A DNA stretch of 64,000 nt from Paenibacillus sp. MAEPY2 (GTDB lineage: Bacteria; Bacillota; Bacilli; Paenibacillales; Paenibacillaceae). The notes beneath the pieces were generated by a model. It saw only the letters and a program-made list of their open reading frames with translations. It was not told where the DNA came from and made no database searches. A program made the translations under genes and the position numbers. Position 1 is the stretch's first letter; each line of letters begins with the position of its first letter. The DNA lies in NCBI RefSeq assembly GCF_000499205.1, contig NZ_AWUK01000038.1, positions 186,001 to 250,000 on the forward strand, in the 5' to 3' direction. Of the stretch, positions 24,324-34,423 are shown in pieces.

Positions 24324-26570
24324 ATGACAGAAGCAAATCAGAATCATCAACGCATGTGGTACAGCAAACCTGCCAAGGTGTGGAACGAGGCTCTGCCAAT
24401 TGGAAATGGTCGCCTTGGTGCAATGATATTTGGAGGCGTAGCCGAGGAACGCTTGCAGTTGAATGAGGATTCCATGTGGTACGGTGGAGCTCGTGATCGT
24501 AACAATGAAGATGCACTCCCTAATCTGCCTCGTATCCGCAAGTTCATTATGGAAGGGAAACTTCGGGAGGCTGAAGAGATTGCTTCCATGACGATGGCGG
24601 GACTTCCAGAGGCGCAGCGACATTATGTGCCACTTGGGGAACTGCAGTTATCGTTAAGCCATCATGATGGTCCTGTCGAGGATTATGTACGTGAGCTTGA
24701 TTTGGAACGGGGCGTTTCAAGGGTAAGCTATCAGGTCAACAGCATCCGTTATTCACGTGAGCTGTTTGCCAGCCACCCGGATCAGGCCATCATACTTCGA
24801 ATCTCCGCAGATACAAAGAATGCAGTATCGATAAAAGCCCGATTCAACCGACAGAATTGGAGGTACATGGAAAAAACAAAGAAGTGGGACCAGAGCGGCC
24901 TGATCATGCTTGGTGAATGCGGTGGTAAAGAGGGTAGTTCTTTTGCTGCTGTTATGAAAGCGGTACCAAAAGAGGGTTCCTGCCGCCTTCTGGGCGAGTA
25001 CCTGCTGGTGGAGGGCGCGACCTCGGTCACACTGATGCTTGCTGCGGGAACGACTTTCCGTCAGGAAGATCCGGAGTCACACTGTAAACTTCTCCTGGAA
25101 GAGCTTGGCAGGATTCCTTATGATACGCTGCTTGAAAGGCACACAACGGATTATGGTGAACTCTACAACAGAGTAGCATTGGATCTGACAAAGAGCTCTG
25201 ATCGTAATGAACTTCCAACTGACAAAAGATTAGAAGAATTCCAAAAGGGATCAGAGGACCCGGGATTGATAGAGACCTATTTTCAGTATGGCCGTTATCT
25301 GCTCATTTCCTCCAGCCGACCAGGCTCTTTGCCTGCAAATCTTCAAGGGATATGGAATGACAGTTTTACACCTCCGTGGGATAGTAAATTTACGATCAAC
25401 ATTAATGCACAAATGAATTACTGGCTGGCCGAAAACTGCAATCTTGCAGAGTGTCACGAGCCATTGTTCGATCTGATTGAGAGAATGCGGGAGCCGGGCC
25501 GAATCACGGCACGGGTTATGTATGATTGCCGAGGGTTTACGGCACATCACAATACGGATATTTGGGCAGACACAGCGCCTCAGGATACCTATCTTCCAGC
25601 TTCGTTCTGGCCGATGGGAGCTGCTTGGTTATGCTTGCATTTGTGGGAGCATTATCGCTATAGTCAGAATCGCATTTTTTTGGAACAGGCCTATGAAACC
25701 ATGAAGGAATCGGCCGAATTTCTCCTGGACTATCTGATCGAGGATGCAGAAGGCCGTCTGATTACTTGTCCATCCGTCTCTCCTGAGAACAGCTATAAGC
25801 TGCCTAGTGGCGAGATTGGGGTGCTTTGCGCTGGGGCTTCAATGGATTTTCAGATCATCGAAGCACTGTTCAACGCTTGTATTCGCAGTGCCGAGATGAT
25901 TGGAAGAGACCATTCATTCAGGAAAGAACTCGCTGATGCCCTGAAGCGAATCCCGAAGCCGCAGATCGGCAAGAACGGCCAAATTCAGGAGTGGATGGAG
26001 GATTATGAAGAAGTGGAACCAGGCCATCGACACATCTCGCATCTATTCGGGCTGTATCCTGGAGAATGTTTCACTCCAGCACATACGCCGGAATTGGCGA
26101 AGGCTGCACGAATCACGCTTGAGCGCAGGTTGGAAAATGGCGGTGGACACACGGGCTGGAGCCGTGCCTGGATCATTCACTTCTGGGCACGCCTTGAGGA
26201 TGGAGAGATGGCTTACGAAAATGTCAGAGCTCTGTTGGAGCACTCAACGTTGCCTAATCTTTTTGACAATCACCCACCGTTTCAGATTGACGGCAACTTT
26301 GGTGGAGCATCGGGAATTGCCGAGATGTTACTTCAGAGTCACACTGACGTGATTCGGCTTCTGCCTGCTGTACCTGTCCAGTGGCATGAAGGGAGTGTTA
26401 GAGGCCTCAGAGCCCGAGGCGGATATACACTCGATTTCTCCTGGAAGATGGGGGAGGTGACTACAGTAACCGTAAAAAGTACAAACACTGGTGTTTGTCA
26501 GTTGCAAGGCCCTGGTCTCAAGCCCATTTCCTTTAATGCAGAGGCTGGACAGTCCTATACTTTCACCTGA
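24324..26570 (+). CDS. GH95-family alpha-L-fucosidase/alpha-L-galactosidase-like enzyme
   Basis: ATG at 24324 with GGGAGG at 24312-24317, giving 748 residues; no signal peptide, so cytoplasmic. The N-terminal beta-sandwich opens with WYSKPAKVWNEALPIGNGRLGAM, the GH95 hallmark. In the barrel, the catalytic asparagine pair is NIN in FTININAQMNYW (Asn359, Asn361), the acid glutamate is in SPENS (Glu488) and the aspartate is in FQIDGNFGG (Asp656), corresponding to the four residues defined in the Bifidobacterium AfcA enzyme. GH95 members cleave terminal alpha-1,2-L-fucose or L-galactose from xyloglucan, glycans or related hemicellulose. Its partners here (GH8, GH127, esterases) point to plant cell-wall oligosaccharides. 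Confidence 0.9.
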   Translation: MTEANQNHQRMWYSKPAKVWNEALPIGNGRLGAMIFGGVAEERLQLNEDSMWYGGARDRNNEDALPNLPRIRKFIMEGKLREAEEIASMTMAGLPEAQRHYVPLGELQLSLSHHDGPVEDYVRELDLERGVSRVSYQVNSIRYSRELFASHPDQAIILRISADTKNAVSIKARFNRQNWRYMEKTKKWDQSGLIMLGECGGKEGSSFAAVMKAVPKEGSCRLLGEYLLVEGATSVTLMLAAGTTFRQEDPESHCKLLLEELGRIPYDTLLERHTTDYGELYNRVALDLTKSSDRNELPTDKRLEEFQKGSEDPGLIETYFQYGRYLLISSSRPGSLPANLQGIWNDSFTPPWDSKFTININAQMNYWLAENCNLAECHEPLFDLIERMREPGRITARVMYDCRGFTAHHNTDIWADTAPQDTYLPASFWPMGAAWLCLHLWEHYRYSQNRIFLEQAYETMKESAEFLLDYLIEDAEGRLITCPSVSPENSYKLPSGEIGVLCAGASMDFQIIEALFNACIRSAEMIGRDHSFRKELADALKRIPKPQIGKNGQIQEWMEDYEEVEPGHRHISHLFGLYPGECFTPAHTPELAKAARITLERRLENGGGHTGWSRAWIIHFWARLEDGEMAYENVRALLEHSTLPNLFDNHPPFQIDGNFGGASGIAEMLLQSHTDVIRLLPAVPVQWHEGSVRGLRARGGYTLDFSWKMGEVTTVTVKSTNTGVCQLQGPGLKPISFNAEAGQSYTFT

Positions 26571-26763
26571 CGGATTGACATTCAAAATTGGCTGCCAGAA
26601 GGCTGGGTATTGGAATACAAACTATACTTTGTCAGGTAAAGACATAGCATTTAACAGGTTGTCTGCTTTACGTGCGAGCGTTAGACTTTAAGTTAATAAA
26701 GTATAAAAGACATCTGTTAGCATACGATGTTACTCTCATTTATCCGGGAAGGGATGATTTTTC

Positions 26764-27978
26764 ATGCAGGACATGAGTGAGACATCCTTGAACTTCGAGT
26801 CGCAAGCTTATCGTAATCTAATTGCAAAATCGCTGCTGCATAAAGGTCATAATGTCAGACTGAAGAAGGCTATCGAGAAAACAAAACGCGGTGAGCATGT
26901 AACGATTGCATACATCGGTGGCTCGATTACTCAAGGTGCCGGGGCTGAACCGATTCATATGAATTGTTATGCATATCAATCCTTTCACCTTTTCAAGAAA
27001 ATGTTCGCTCCAACAAGTAACAGCTCACTACGTTTTATTAAGGCCGGGTTAGGCGGAACACCTTCCGAGCTTGGTGTAATCCGCTATCATCGGGATGTAC
27101 TTAGAGAAGGGGAGGTCAAGCCAGATATAGTCATTGTGGAGTTCGCCGTGAACGATGCCGATGATGAAACCGAAGGAACATGTTATGAAAGCCTTGTGCT
27201 GCAAGCGCTAAGAGCTGACAATGATCCTGCTGTCATTCTGCTATTCAGCGTATTTAAGAACGACTGGAATCTGCAGGATCAGCTGGCACCTGTAGGTTGG
27301 CACTACAACCTCCCGATGGTAAGTGTGAAAGATGCGGTTGTAGAACAGTTTCAACTTCCCTCTGAGGAAGGAAGACTCATCTCCAAAGAGCAATACTTCC
27401 ATGACATCTATCATCCGACCAATGCCGGGCATCTCATCATGGCCGACTGTCTGGGCTGGCTGTTTGAGGTAACGGATCGTTCTGACCTGGATCATGGAAA
27501 GGATATGATTAATAAACCACCACTAATCGGAAATGCATTTGTCGATGTGAAGCTGCTGGACCGACTGAATGGCGAGAGCGTCGCCCGCATCGATGTGGGA
27601 GGTTTTGGAGAAACGGATACGGATCTGCAAATGGCTGAGATGGATGATGATCCATACGGCACGGCTCATTTTCCTAATAACTGGATGTATTCTAGAGAGA
27701 GCGGGAGTCAAGCTGGCAGCTTCAAGATGATTCTGCGGAGCAAGCGGCTCATTCTGATTTTCAAGGATTCTGCAAGTGATGAGTTTGGTACCGCAAATAT
27801 ATGTTTGGACGGGGAGCTGGTCCATAAAGCTGACCCGCATCAAATCAATTGGACGCATTGTCATGTGCTGCTCCTGTTCGATGAGAAGCAGTCCAGCGAG
27901 CACATCATTGAGATTGGAATGGCCGAAGGTCATGAAGACAAATCGTTTACGATATTGGGGTTTGGTTATGTCGATTAA
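26764..27978 (+). CDS. SGNH/GDSL-family esterase with C-terminal beta-rich domain
   Basis: A 404-residue protein without a signal peptide; ATG nine bases after AAGGGA. SGNH blocks are clear: Ser54 in IGGSITQG, Gly in GLGG, Asn130 in FAVND, and Asp214/His217 in DIYHPTNAGH. The ~150 residues after the hydrolase core are beta-rich (DVGGFGETDTDLQ, FKMILRSKRLILIFKD) and may be an accessory sandwich. Carbohydrate esterases with SGNH cores remove acetyl groups from xylan or xyloglucan oligosaccharides; that is the probable role given the surrounding GH8, GH95 and CE1-like genes. The GH95 gene ends 193 bases upstream; the gap holds a weak TTGTCT-N17-TAGACT promoter-like pair near 26659. Confidence 0.82.
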   Translation: MQDMSETSLNFESQAYRNLIAKSLLHKGHNVRLKKAIEKTKRGEHVTIAYIGGSITQGAGAEPIHMNCYAYQSFHLFKKMFAPTSNSSLRFIKAGLGGTPSELGVIRYHRDVLREGEVKPDIVIVEFAVNDADDETEGTCYESLVLQALRADNDPAVILLFSVFKNDWNLQDQLAPVGWHYNLPMVSVKDAVVEQFQLPSEEGRLISKEQYFHDIYHPTNAGHLIMADCLGWLFEVTDRSDLDHGKDMINKPPLIGNAFVDVKLLDRLNGESVARIDVGGFGETDTDLQMAEMDDDPYGTAHFPNNWMYSRESGSQAGSFKMILRSKRLILIFKDSASDEFGTANICLDGELVHKADPHQINWTHCHVLLLFDEKQSSEHIIEIGMAEGHEDKSFTILGFGYVD

Positions 27979-28020
27979 CAATGGCATCTGGCTCAATAGA
28001 AGCTTGAGATGCAAGTGTAG

Positions 28021-28803
<783 letters not shown>

Positions 28804-28844
28804 TTTAGATCTCTTGGATCACTTAACTTAGTGAAACCTGATTT

Positions 28845-28880
28845 AAACGGTTAGACTCTATCCTGTCAAACCGTTTTTTT
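28845..28880 (+). terminator. Rho-independent terminator after the esterases
   Basis: AAACGGTT (28845-28852) pairs with AACCGTTT (28869-28876), followed by a T run. Confidence 0.75.
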
Positions 28881-28935
28881 GTTGTCTGATCATTCGGGGG
28901 ATCAGGTGATCCGAATCCTGATTAGGTTTTGCCAT

Positions 28936-28972
28936 TTGACATCTACATCACTATATCGTAATATTACAATAT
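28936..28972 (+). promoter_or_regulatory. Promoter with ArsR-type operator
   Basis: TTGACA (28936-28941), 17-base spacer and TAATAT (28959-28964) make a near-ideal sigma-A promoter. The -10 is embedded in ATATC-GTAATATTAC-AATAT (28953-28972), a 20-bp palindrome with one mismatched pair. That is the size and placement expected for the operator of the ArsR/SmtB-type repressor encoded immediately downstream. Confidence 0.75.
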
Positions 28973-28987
28973 AACGTTTTAGGAGGA

Positions 28988-29308
28988 ATGAGTTTGAATA
29001 CACCTGCCTTTGATAGTAGTGATCTTAAGCAGTTCGACGAACCTGCTAATCTGCTGAAAGCTTTATCTCATCCCATTCGTTTGTGCATTGTACGTGGGCT
29101 GATGCGCAAAAAGAAATGTAACGTTTCATATATGCAGGAGTGTCTTGATCTGCCGCAATCAACCGTATCTCAGCATTTGCAGAAGCTGCGCAGTGCAGGT
29201 ATTGTCGCCACTGAGCGCAATGGCCTTGAAGTGAATTACGTGCTTGCGGATCAACGGATTGAACAGATTATACCTATTCTTTTTGGAGAGGACGATTGTG
29301 AATCATGA
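28988..29308 (+). CDS. ArsR/SmtB-family transcriptional repressor, probable sulfane-sulfur or redox sensor
   Basis: A 106-residue winged-helix protein; ATG after AGGAGG. The recognition region is LDLPQSTVSQHLQKLRSAGIV followed by the wing ERNGLEVNYVL. It lacks the ELCVCD metal motif of arsenic/cadmium sensors but has cysteines at 33, 44, 52 and 104. Members of this family such as BigR/SqrR sense persulfide through cysteine pairs; the neighbouring gene is a persulfide-handling fusion enzyme, overlapping by four bases (ATGA), so a reactive-sulfur or thiol signal is the best guess. The palindrome on its own promoter suggests autoregulation. Confidence 0.85.
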   Translation: MSLNTPAFDSSDLKQFDEPANLLKALSHPIRLCIVRGLMRKKKCNVSYMQECLDLPQSTVSQHLQKLRSAGIVATERNGLEVNYVLADQRIEQIIPILFGEDDCES

Positions 29309-31806
29309 GCAAAAAAGTATTGATTGTTGGTGGCGTAGCAGGGGGCGCATCTGCTGCTGCTCGCCTGCGCCGCCTGGATGAACACGCCGAAATCATTATA
29401 TTTGAGAAAGGACCCTATATTTCATTTGCCAATTGTGGGTTACCTTATTATATTGGAGGCACGATCGCTGACCGCGATCGTCTGTTGGTACAAACACCCA
29501 AAGGAATGGCGGATCGTTTTCGAATCGATGTACGTACGAAGAGTGAAGTCATCGCGATTAATCCGGACAATCGAACGGTTCAGGTACAGAGCCATGAGCG
29601 CGGACAATATGAAGAAAGCTACGACGAGCTAATTTTGTCACCAGGTGCACGGCCTATTATTCCTGATCTGCCGGGGAAGGACAACCCGCTTATTTTCACC
29701 GTTCGCAGCATACCGGATATTGACCGCATCAAAGAGCAAGTGAATTCAGATAACAACGCTTCTTCAATCGTTATTGGTGGTGGATTTATCGGTGTTGAAA
29801 TGGCAGAAAATTTAAAAGAAGCAGGACTGGACGTCACACTGGTCGAGGGTAACGGACAGCTGCTCACCCCATTTGATCCCGAGCTGGCAGCGGCACTGGC
29901 ACAGGAAATGGAGCAGCATGGCGTTAAGCTGCTATTTTCACAGCGTGTTCAGGGTTTCCAATCACGTGAACAAGGGATTGGTGTGGAGCTTGCCGATGGT
30001 CAGATTCTGTCCGCAGATCTGGTCATTCTGGCGATAGGCGTAGCTCCGGATACTTCTTTTCTGCAACATAGCGGTGTTTCCCTGGGTGCACGTGGACATA
30101 TTATGGTCAACGAAGCGCTGGAGAGCAGTGTACCGCATATCTATGCAGTCGGTGATGCCATTGAAGTAAATGATTATATTCATGGAACGAAGACTGCGAT
30201 TCCGCTGGCTGGACCTGCCAATAAGCAAGGACGCATTGTTGCCGATCGGATTGCGGGATTACATTCAACGTACAAAGGAACACAAGGGACGTCCATTATT
30301 AAAGTATTTGGAATGACCGGTGCTTCAACCGGCAGTAATGAAAAAACACTAAAACGTCTCGGAATTGATTATCGCACGGTTATCGTACACCCTGGCTCTC
30401 ACGCCTCGTATTATCCAGGTTCCAGCGCGATCACTCTCAAGCTGCTGTTTGCACCGGATGGTAAAATTCTTGGCGCTCAGGCCGTCGGTTATGACGGAGT
30501 GGATAAACGAATAGATGACATTGCGGTAGCCATACATTTTGGCGGTCACATCAGCGATCTGGCTGAGCTTGAGCTGAGTTATGCACCGCCATATTCCTCT
30601 GCGAAAGATCCGGTTAACATGGCTGGATATGCAGCAGAAAATATCATGACTGGGCGGGTAGACACGTTCACCTATGATCAGTTGTCTGCACGCGAACCCG
30701 AACAGTCTATATTGCTCGATGTGCGCAGCGAACTGGAGTATCGTAATGGGAACATTCCGGGTTCATTAAATGTTTCAGTGGATGAGCTTCGTCAGCGTAT
30801 TCATGAATTGGATTCCTCTAAAGAAATCTGGGTCTACTGCCAGGTCGGCTTGCGCGGATATACAGCTTCGCAAATTTTACGACAGCATGGCTTTAAAGTG
30901 AAAAACCTGAGTGGAGGCTATAAAACATACCGTCAAGCGCAATTTATGCCCACACCATTTTTTACAGAAAGTCATGATAATACAAACGGTCAGAGTTCTG
31001 TCGAACAACTGCCTGCTACCAAAGAAGCTGCATTGGAGCCGACCCAGCCGTCGTTAATGCAACCTTTGCATATTGATAATGAACTGAACGTATGCGGTTT
31101 AAGTTGTCCCGGTCCGCTAATCCAGGTCAAGAAAAAAATGGATCAACTGACAGACGGACAGACCCTGCGCGTAAAAGCTTCCGATCCGGGATTTTATGAA
31201 GACGTCAAGGCATGGGCAACCATGTCAGGCTCCACACTTCTACAGTTGGAACGTGGGAAGGGGAGCATTATTGAGGCGGTACTTGCCAAGAACACAGCCC
31301 AACCCGTATCCTCAGCTAAGCAAACTCCTGAAGCTGAGCCTGCAAGTACGTTGGTTGTTTTCAGCGGCGATCTGGATAAGGCCATTGCGTCATTTATTAT
31401 TGCGAATGGGGCAGCGGCAAGTGGACGAAAAGTAACGATGTTCTTTACCTTCTGGGGATTGAATATCATCCGCAAGCAGCAGCCACAACCTGTATCCAAA
31501 ACAGGGATAGGCCGAATGTTTAACATGATGCTGCCAAGCAGCAGCCGCAAGCTGGGTATGTCCAAAATGAACATGCTGGGAATCGGGCCAAAAATGATCC
31601 GCGGTCTGATGAAAAATAACAATGTTGCTTCTCTGGAGGAACTGATACAGACCGCAGCTGAGCAAGGCGTTGAGATGGTGGCTTGCCAGATGTCCATGGA
31701 TCTAATGGGCATTCAACGTGAAGAAATAATGGATCAGGTTACCATTGGTGGCGTGGGTTATTATTTGGGACAAGCGGCTCAGGCAAATCATAACCTGTTT
31801 ATATAA
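29305..31806 (+). CDS. CoA-disulfide reductase-like flavoprotein fused to rhodanese, TusA and DsrE domains
   Basis: An 833-residue cytoplasmic fusion. Residues 1-~330 are a class-III flavin disulfide reductase (VGGVAGGASAAARLRR FAD motif; single redox cysteine Cys44 in FANCGLPYYIGG), ~335-450 the dimerisation domain and ~460-550 a rhodanese domain with active Cys512 in VYCQVGLRG. Residues ~595-670 are a TusA-like domain with CGLSCPGP (Cys597, Cys601), and ~690-833 a DsrE/DsrF-like domain with Cys794 in VACQMSMDLMG. Enzymes of this kind reduce CoA-persulfide/polysulfide with NAD(P)H and pass sulfur between cysteines. All sulfur-carrying cysteines are present. It is co-transcribed with the ArsR-type repressor. 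Confidence 0.92.
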   Translation: MSKKVLIVGGVAGGASAAARLRRLDEHAEIIIFEKGPYISFANCGLPYYIGGTIADRDRLLVQTPKGMADRFRIDVRTKSEVIAINPDNRTVQVQSHERGQYEESYDELILSPGARPIIPDLPGKDNPLIFTVRSIPDIDRIKEQVNSDNNASSIVIGGGFIGVEMAENLKEAGLDVTLVEGNGQLLTPFDPELAAALAQEMEQHGVKLLFSQRVQGFQSREQGIGVELADGQILSADLVILAIGVAPDTSFLQHSGVSLGARGHIMVNEALESSVPHIYAVGDAIEVNDYIHGTKTAIPLAGPANKQGRIVADRIAGLHSTYKGTQGTSIIKVFGMTGASTGSNEKTLKRLGIDYRTVIVHPGSHASYYPGSSAITLKLLFAPDGKILGAQAVGYDGVDKRIDDIAVAIHFGGHISDLAELELSYAPPYSSAKDPVNMAGYAAENIMTGRVDTFTYDQLSAREPEQSILLDVRSELEYRNGNIPGSLNVSVDELRQRIHELDSSKEIWVYCQVGLRGYTASQILRQHGFKVKNLSGGYKTYRQAQFMPTPFFTESHDNTNGQSSVEQLPATKEAALEPTQPSLMQPLHIDNELNVCGLSCPGPLIQVKKKMDQLTDGQTLRVKASDPGFYEDVKAWATMSGSTLLQLERGKGSIIEAVLAKNTAQPVSSAKQTPEAEPASTLVVFSGDLDKAIASFIIANGAAASGRKVTMFFTFWGLNIIRKQQPQPVSKTGIGRMFNMMLPSSSRKLGMSKMNMLGIGPKMIRGLMKNNNVASLEELIQTAAEQGVEMVACQMSMDLMGIQREEIMDQVTIGGVGYYLGQAAQANHNLFI

Positions 31807-31894
31807 AATTCGATATTAATTGGATCTCTGTTACAACCTGAACATCCTAATCTTATAAAAAAATCATCTATTTGAGTCTGTACGTTTTCCGATG

Positions 31895-31921
31895 AAAGCC
31901 ACTAATGTAGTGGCTTTTTCT
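31895..31921 (+). terminator. Rho-independent terminator after the sulfur operon
   Basis: AAAGCCACTA (31895-31904) pairs with TAGTGGCTTT (31908-31917), followed by TTC and a T-rich stretch. The rest of 31807-32152 is AT-rich and holds the xynC control region. Confidence 0.85.
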
Positions 31922-32074
31922 TTATATACTTTTTCTTTACGAACCAAACTTCGCTCTTGTTGTTTATAAATGAACCTTCTTGTCCTTTCACGCAATAAAC
32001 GGAACGGAATATGCAATGAAAATGTTCCTTAATTACCTTATTATGTAATAAACCTGCCATGATTCAGTTCATAT

Positions 32075-32088
32075 AGTAAGCGCTCTCC
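32075..32088 (+). promoter_or_regulatory. cre-like site upstream of xynC
   Basis: AGTAAGCGCTCTCC fits the cre consensus TGWAANCGNTNWCA except at the two end positions. It overlaps a TATAGT (32072-32077) and lies about 20 bases before a second possible -10 (TACAAT, 32110-32115). Glucose repression of the xylanase is the expected effect. Confidence 0.45.
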
Positions 32089-32152
32089 AATTAGTTTCTC
32101 ATGGGTTAGTACAATGTACAGGATTCTTTATTTGAAGAGGAGGATGAGGTTA

Positions 32153-33502
32153 ATGAGTGTACGTTTCAAAAAAACGATTAGCGTAATACTTGCCTGCTTG
32201 ACTGCTCTGCCCGTTATGATCACGGCACAAATGCCAGTGAAGGTGTCTGCAGCCAGTGATGTAACGATTAACCTGTCGGCAGAAAAACAGATTATACGGG
32301 GCTTTGGAGGAATTAATCATCCTGCCTGGATCGGAGACCTTACAGCGGCGCAACGGGAAACCGCTTTTGGTAACGGTCAGAATCAACTCGGCTTCTCTAT
32401 ATTGCGAATTTATGTCGACCCGGATCGGAATAACTGGTATCGCGAAGTCCCCACAGCCAAACGTGCCATTGAACAGGGAGCTCTCGTATTTGCTTCACCA
32501 TGGAATCCGCCCAGTGACATGATTGAAACCTTTAATCGCAACGGGGATACAAATGCCAAACGACTCAAATACGACAAATATGCCGCATATACGCAGCACC
32601 TGAATGATTTTGTTACCTATATGAAAAATAATGGTGTAAATCTGTATGCGATTTCCGTACAAAACGAGCCGGATTATGCACATGATTGGACTTGGTGGAC
32701 GCCTCAGGAGATGCTTCGGTTTATGAAAGAAAATGCCGGATCAATTAACAACACCAAGGTGATGGCACCCGAGTCGTTCCAATATTTAAAAAACATGTCT
32801 GATCCCATATTGAATGACCCGCAGGCTCTTGCCAATATGGATATTCTCGGTGCCCATACGTACGGAACACAGTTCAGCAATTTCCCTTATCCGTTGTTCA
32901 AACAGAAAGGCGCAGGGAAAGAACTTTGGATGACTGAAGTTTATTATCCAAACAGCAACAATAATTCGGCTGACCTCTGGCCAGAAGCGCTCGACGTCTC
33001 CTATCATATGCACCATGCTATGGTAGAAGCAGATTTTCAGGCGTATGTCTGGTGGTATATCCGCAGGCAGTACGGTCCCATGAAAGAGGACGGCACAATC
33101 AGCAAACGCGGTTACAATATGGCTCATTTCTCCAAATTCATTCGTCCAGGTTATGTCAGGGTTGACGCAACCAAAAATCCGGATACGAACACATATACCT
33201 CAGCTTACAAAGGAGATAACAAGGTCGTTATCGTTGCAATCAACAGAGGTACCTCGGCAGCAAGTCAAAGATTTGTTTTGCAAAACGGCAATGCTTCTAC
33301 AGTTTCCTCCTGGGTCACGGACGTCAGCAGAAACCTGCAGGCAGGATCACCCATTAGTGTATCCAGTGGTGCTTTTACAGCCACGCTGCCACCACAAAGT
33401 GTTACAACCTTCGTTGCCAGTCTGACAGGTGTTTCGAGTGTTTCCAATACGGATAGTACCTATGAGGTCGAGACGGTTCCTAATCAGGCAGCAGGCAATT
33501 GA
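32153..33502 (+). CDS. xynC: Secreted glucuronoxylanase, glycoside hydrolase family 30 (XynC)
   Basis: ATG at 32153 is nine bases after AGAGGAGG; the product has 449 residues. A signal peptide (VRFKKTISVILACL, cleavage near KVSAAS) exports it. The sequence follows Bacillus subtilis XynC closely: IRGFGGINHPAW, AFGNGQNQLGFSILRI, FASPWNPPSDM, VQNEPDYAH with the acid/base Glu172 and WMTEVYYPNS with the nucleophile Glu262, then the side beta-domain (GDNKVVIVAINR, LPPQSVTTFVAS). GH30 subfamily 8 enzymes cut xylan at sites specified by methylglucuronic acid side chains. About 25 extra residues after the usual C terminus (SSVSNTDSTYEVET) are unlike the Bacillus enzyme. It stands alone between two terminators. 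Confidence 0.95.
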   Translation: MSVRFKKTISVILACLTALPVMITAQMPVKVSAASDVTINLSAEKQIIRGFGGINHPAWIGDLTAAQRETAFGNGQNQLGFSILRIYVDPDRNNWYREVPTAKRAIEQGALVFASPWNPPSDMIETFNRNGDTNAKRLKYDKYAAYTQHLNDFVTYMKNNGVNLYAISVQNEPDYAHDWTWWTPQEMLRFMKENAGSINNTKVMAPESFQYLKNMSDPILNDPQALANMDILGAHTYGTQFSNFPYPLFKQKGAGKELWMTEVYYPNSNNNSADLWPEALDVSYHMHHAMVEADFQAYVWWYIRRQYGPMKEDGTISKRGYNMAHFSKFIRPGYVRVDATKNPDTNTYTSAYKGDNKVVIVAINRGTSAASQRFVLQNGNASTVSSWVTDVSRNLQAGSPISVSSGAFTATLPPQSVTTFVASLTGVSSVSNTDSTYEVETVPNQAAGN

Positions 33503-33560
33503 AATCATTCAATGTTAAAGGAACAGCCTGCTGCATTTAAGGCCAATTCATTCAAGAAAA

Positions 33561-33597
33561 AAAGACGTTCCTGGATTACCGGGAGCGTCTTTTTTTC
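33561..33597 (+). terminator. Rho-independent terminator after xynC
   Basis: AAAGACGTTCC pairs with GGGAGCGTCTTT (small internal mismatch) and is followed by a T run; it may also serve the convergent minus-strand operon ending at 33640, since A-rich sequence precedes the stem. Confidence 0.8.
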
Positions 33598-33639
33598 GTA
33601 TGACTGGTGTAACTTATAACGGGGAGGTGACTGTTCCTT

Positions 33640-34419
33640 CTATAATAATCCAGCCCATTTCAGACCATGCCAAATCCCGTCTTGCTCTGCATGGGTCGTC
33701 ACATGGGAAGCTATTTGTTGCAGAGGATACGGGGCGTTGCCCATGGCAATGCTACAGCCTGCATAGCGAAACATCTCCATATCATTGAAGTTGTCACCGA
33801 AGGCATACACATTTTCAGGGGGAAATCCGATTCGGGCAGCAAGTTTGGAAACACCTTCCGCTTTGGAGCCCCCCGCAGGCAGAACATCCATGGAGAACGG
33901 ATGCCAGCGGACAAAGTGGAGATCACGAAACCTGTCGCGGTAGGACGATTCCTCTTCTGGTGAACAGAACAGCATCGTCTGATAGATAAGTCTGTTTTTG
34001 CAGAATTGCTGATTAACCCCAGGGTGGGTCACGCCAAGCGAAGTTAGGCAAAGGTCTACATGGGGGTGATAATCCTGACTGCAGCTCATTTGCGAATGAT
34101 CAAGATAGACGAGTGGATGTCCGGATAAGCCAGCGAATGCAGACAGTTGATTCAAAGCATCCGACCGGATGGGATTGCTGTGAATGAGTTCCCCTTGATG
34201 AATCACATATTGTCCATTGAAGCTAACATAAGACGACAGTCCAAGTTCAAGGCGAACCTGTTCCAACATGAAAGGAGATCGTCCTGAGGCCAATGCTACC
34301 GTATGACCGGCTTCTTTTAACGTCTGAACGGCTTGCTTCGCGGAAGCGGGAATCCGATTATGACGATCCAGAAGAGTACCATCGATGTCAAAGAAAATCA
34401 GTTTCTTGGTTTGAATCAA
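33640..34419 (-). CDS. HAD-IIB (Cof-type) phosphatase
   Basis: A 259-residue HAD hydrolase. TTG start with AAGGAG nine bases upstream. Motif I is FFDIDGT (Asp11, Asp13), motif II is the Ser in LASGRSP, and motif III/IV lies in AFGDNFNDMEMF near the C terminus; the C2B cap sits between them. Cof-type enzymes dephosphorylate sugar phosphates, nucleotides or cofactors in the cytoplasm. It is the last gene of a six-gene operon, four bases after the ATPase gene, and the operon contains a second enzyme of the same family. That pairing with an importer suggests the transported compound or its product is phosphorylated. Confidence 0.88.
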   Translation of the reverse strand: MIQTKKLIFFDIDGTLLDRHNRIPASAKQAVQTLKEAGHTVALASGRSPFMLEQVRLELGLSSYVSFNGQYVIHQGELIHSNPIRSDALNQLSAFAGLSGHPLVYLDHSQMSCSQDYHPHVDLCLTSLGVTHPGVNQQFCKNRLIYQTMLFCSPEEESSYRDRFRDLHFVRWHPFSMDVLPAGGSKAEGVSKLAARIGFPPENVYAFGDNFNDMEMFRYAGCSIAMGNAPYPLQQIASHVTTHAEQDGIWHGLKWAGLL

Positions 34420-34423
34420 AACG

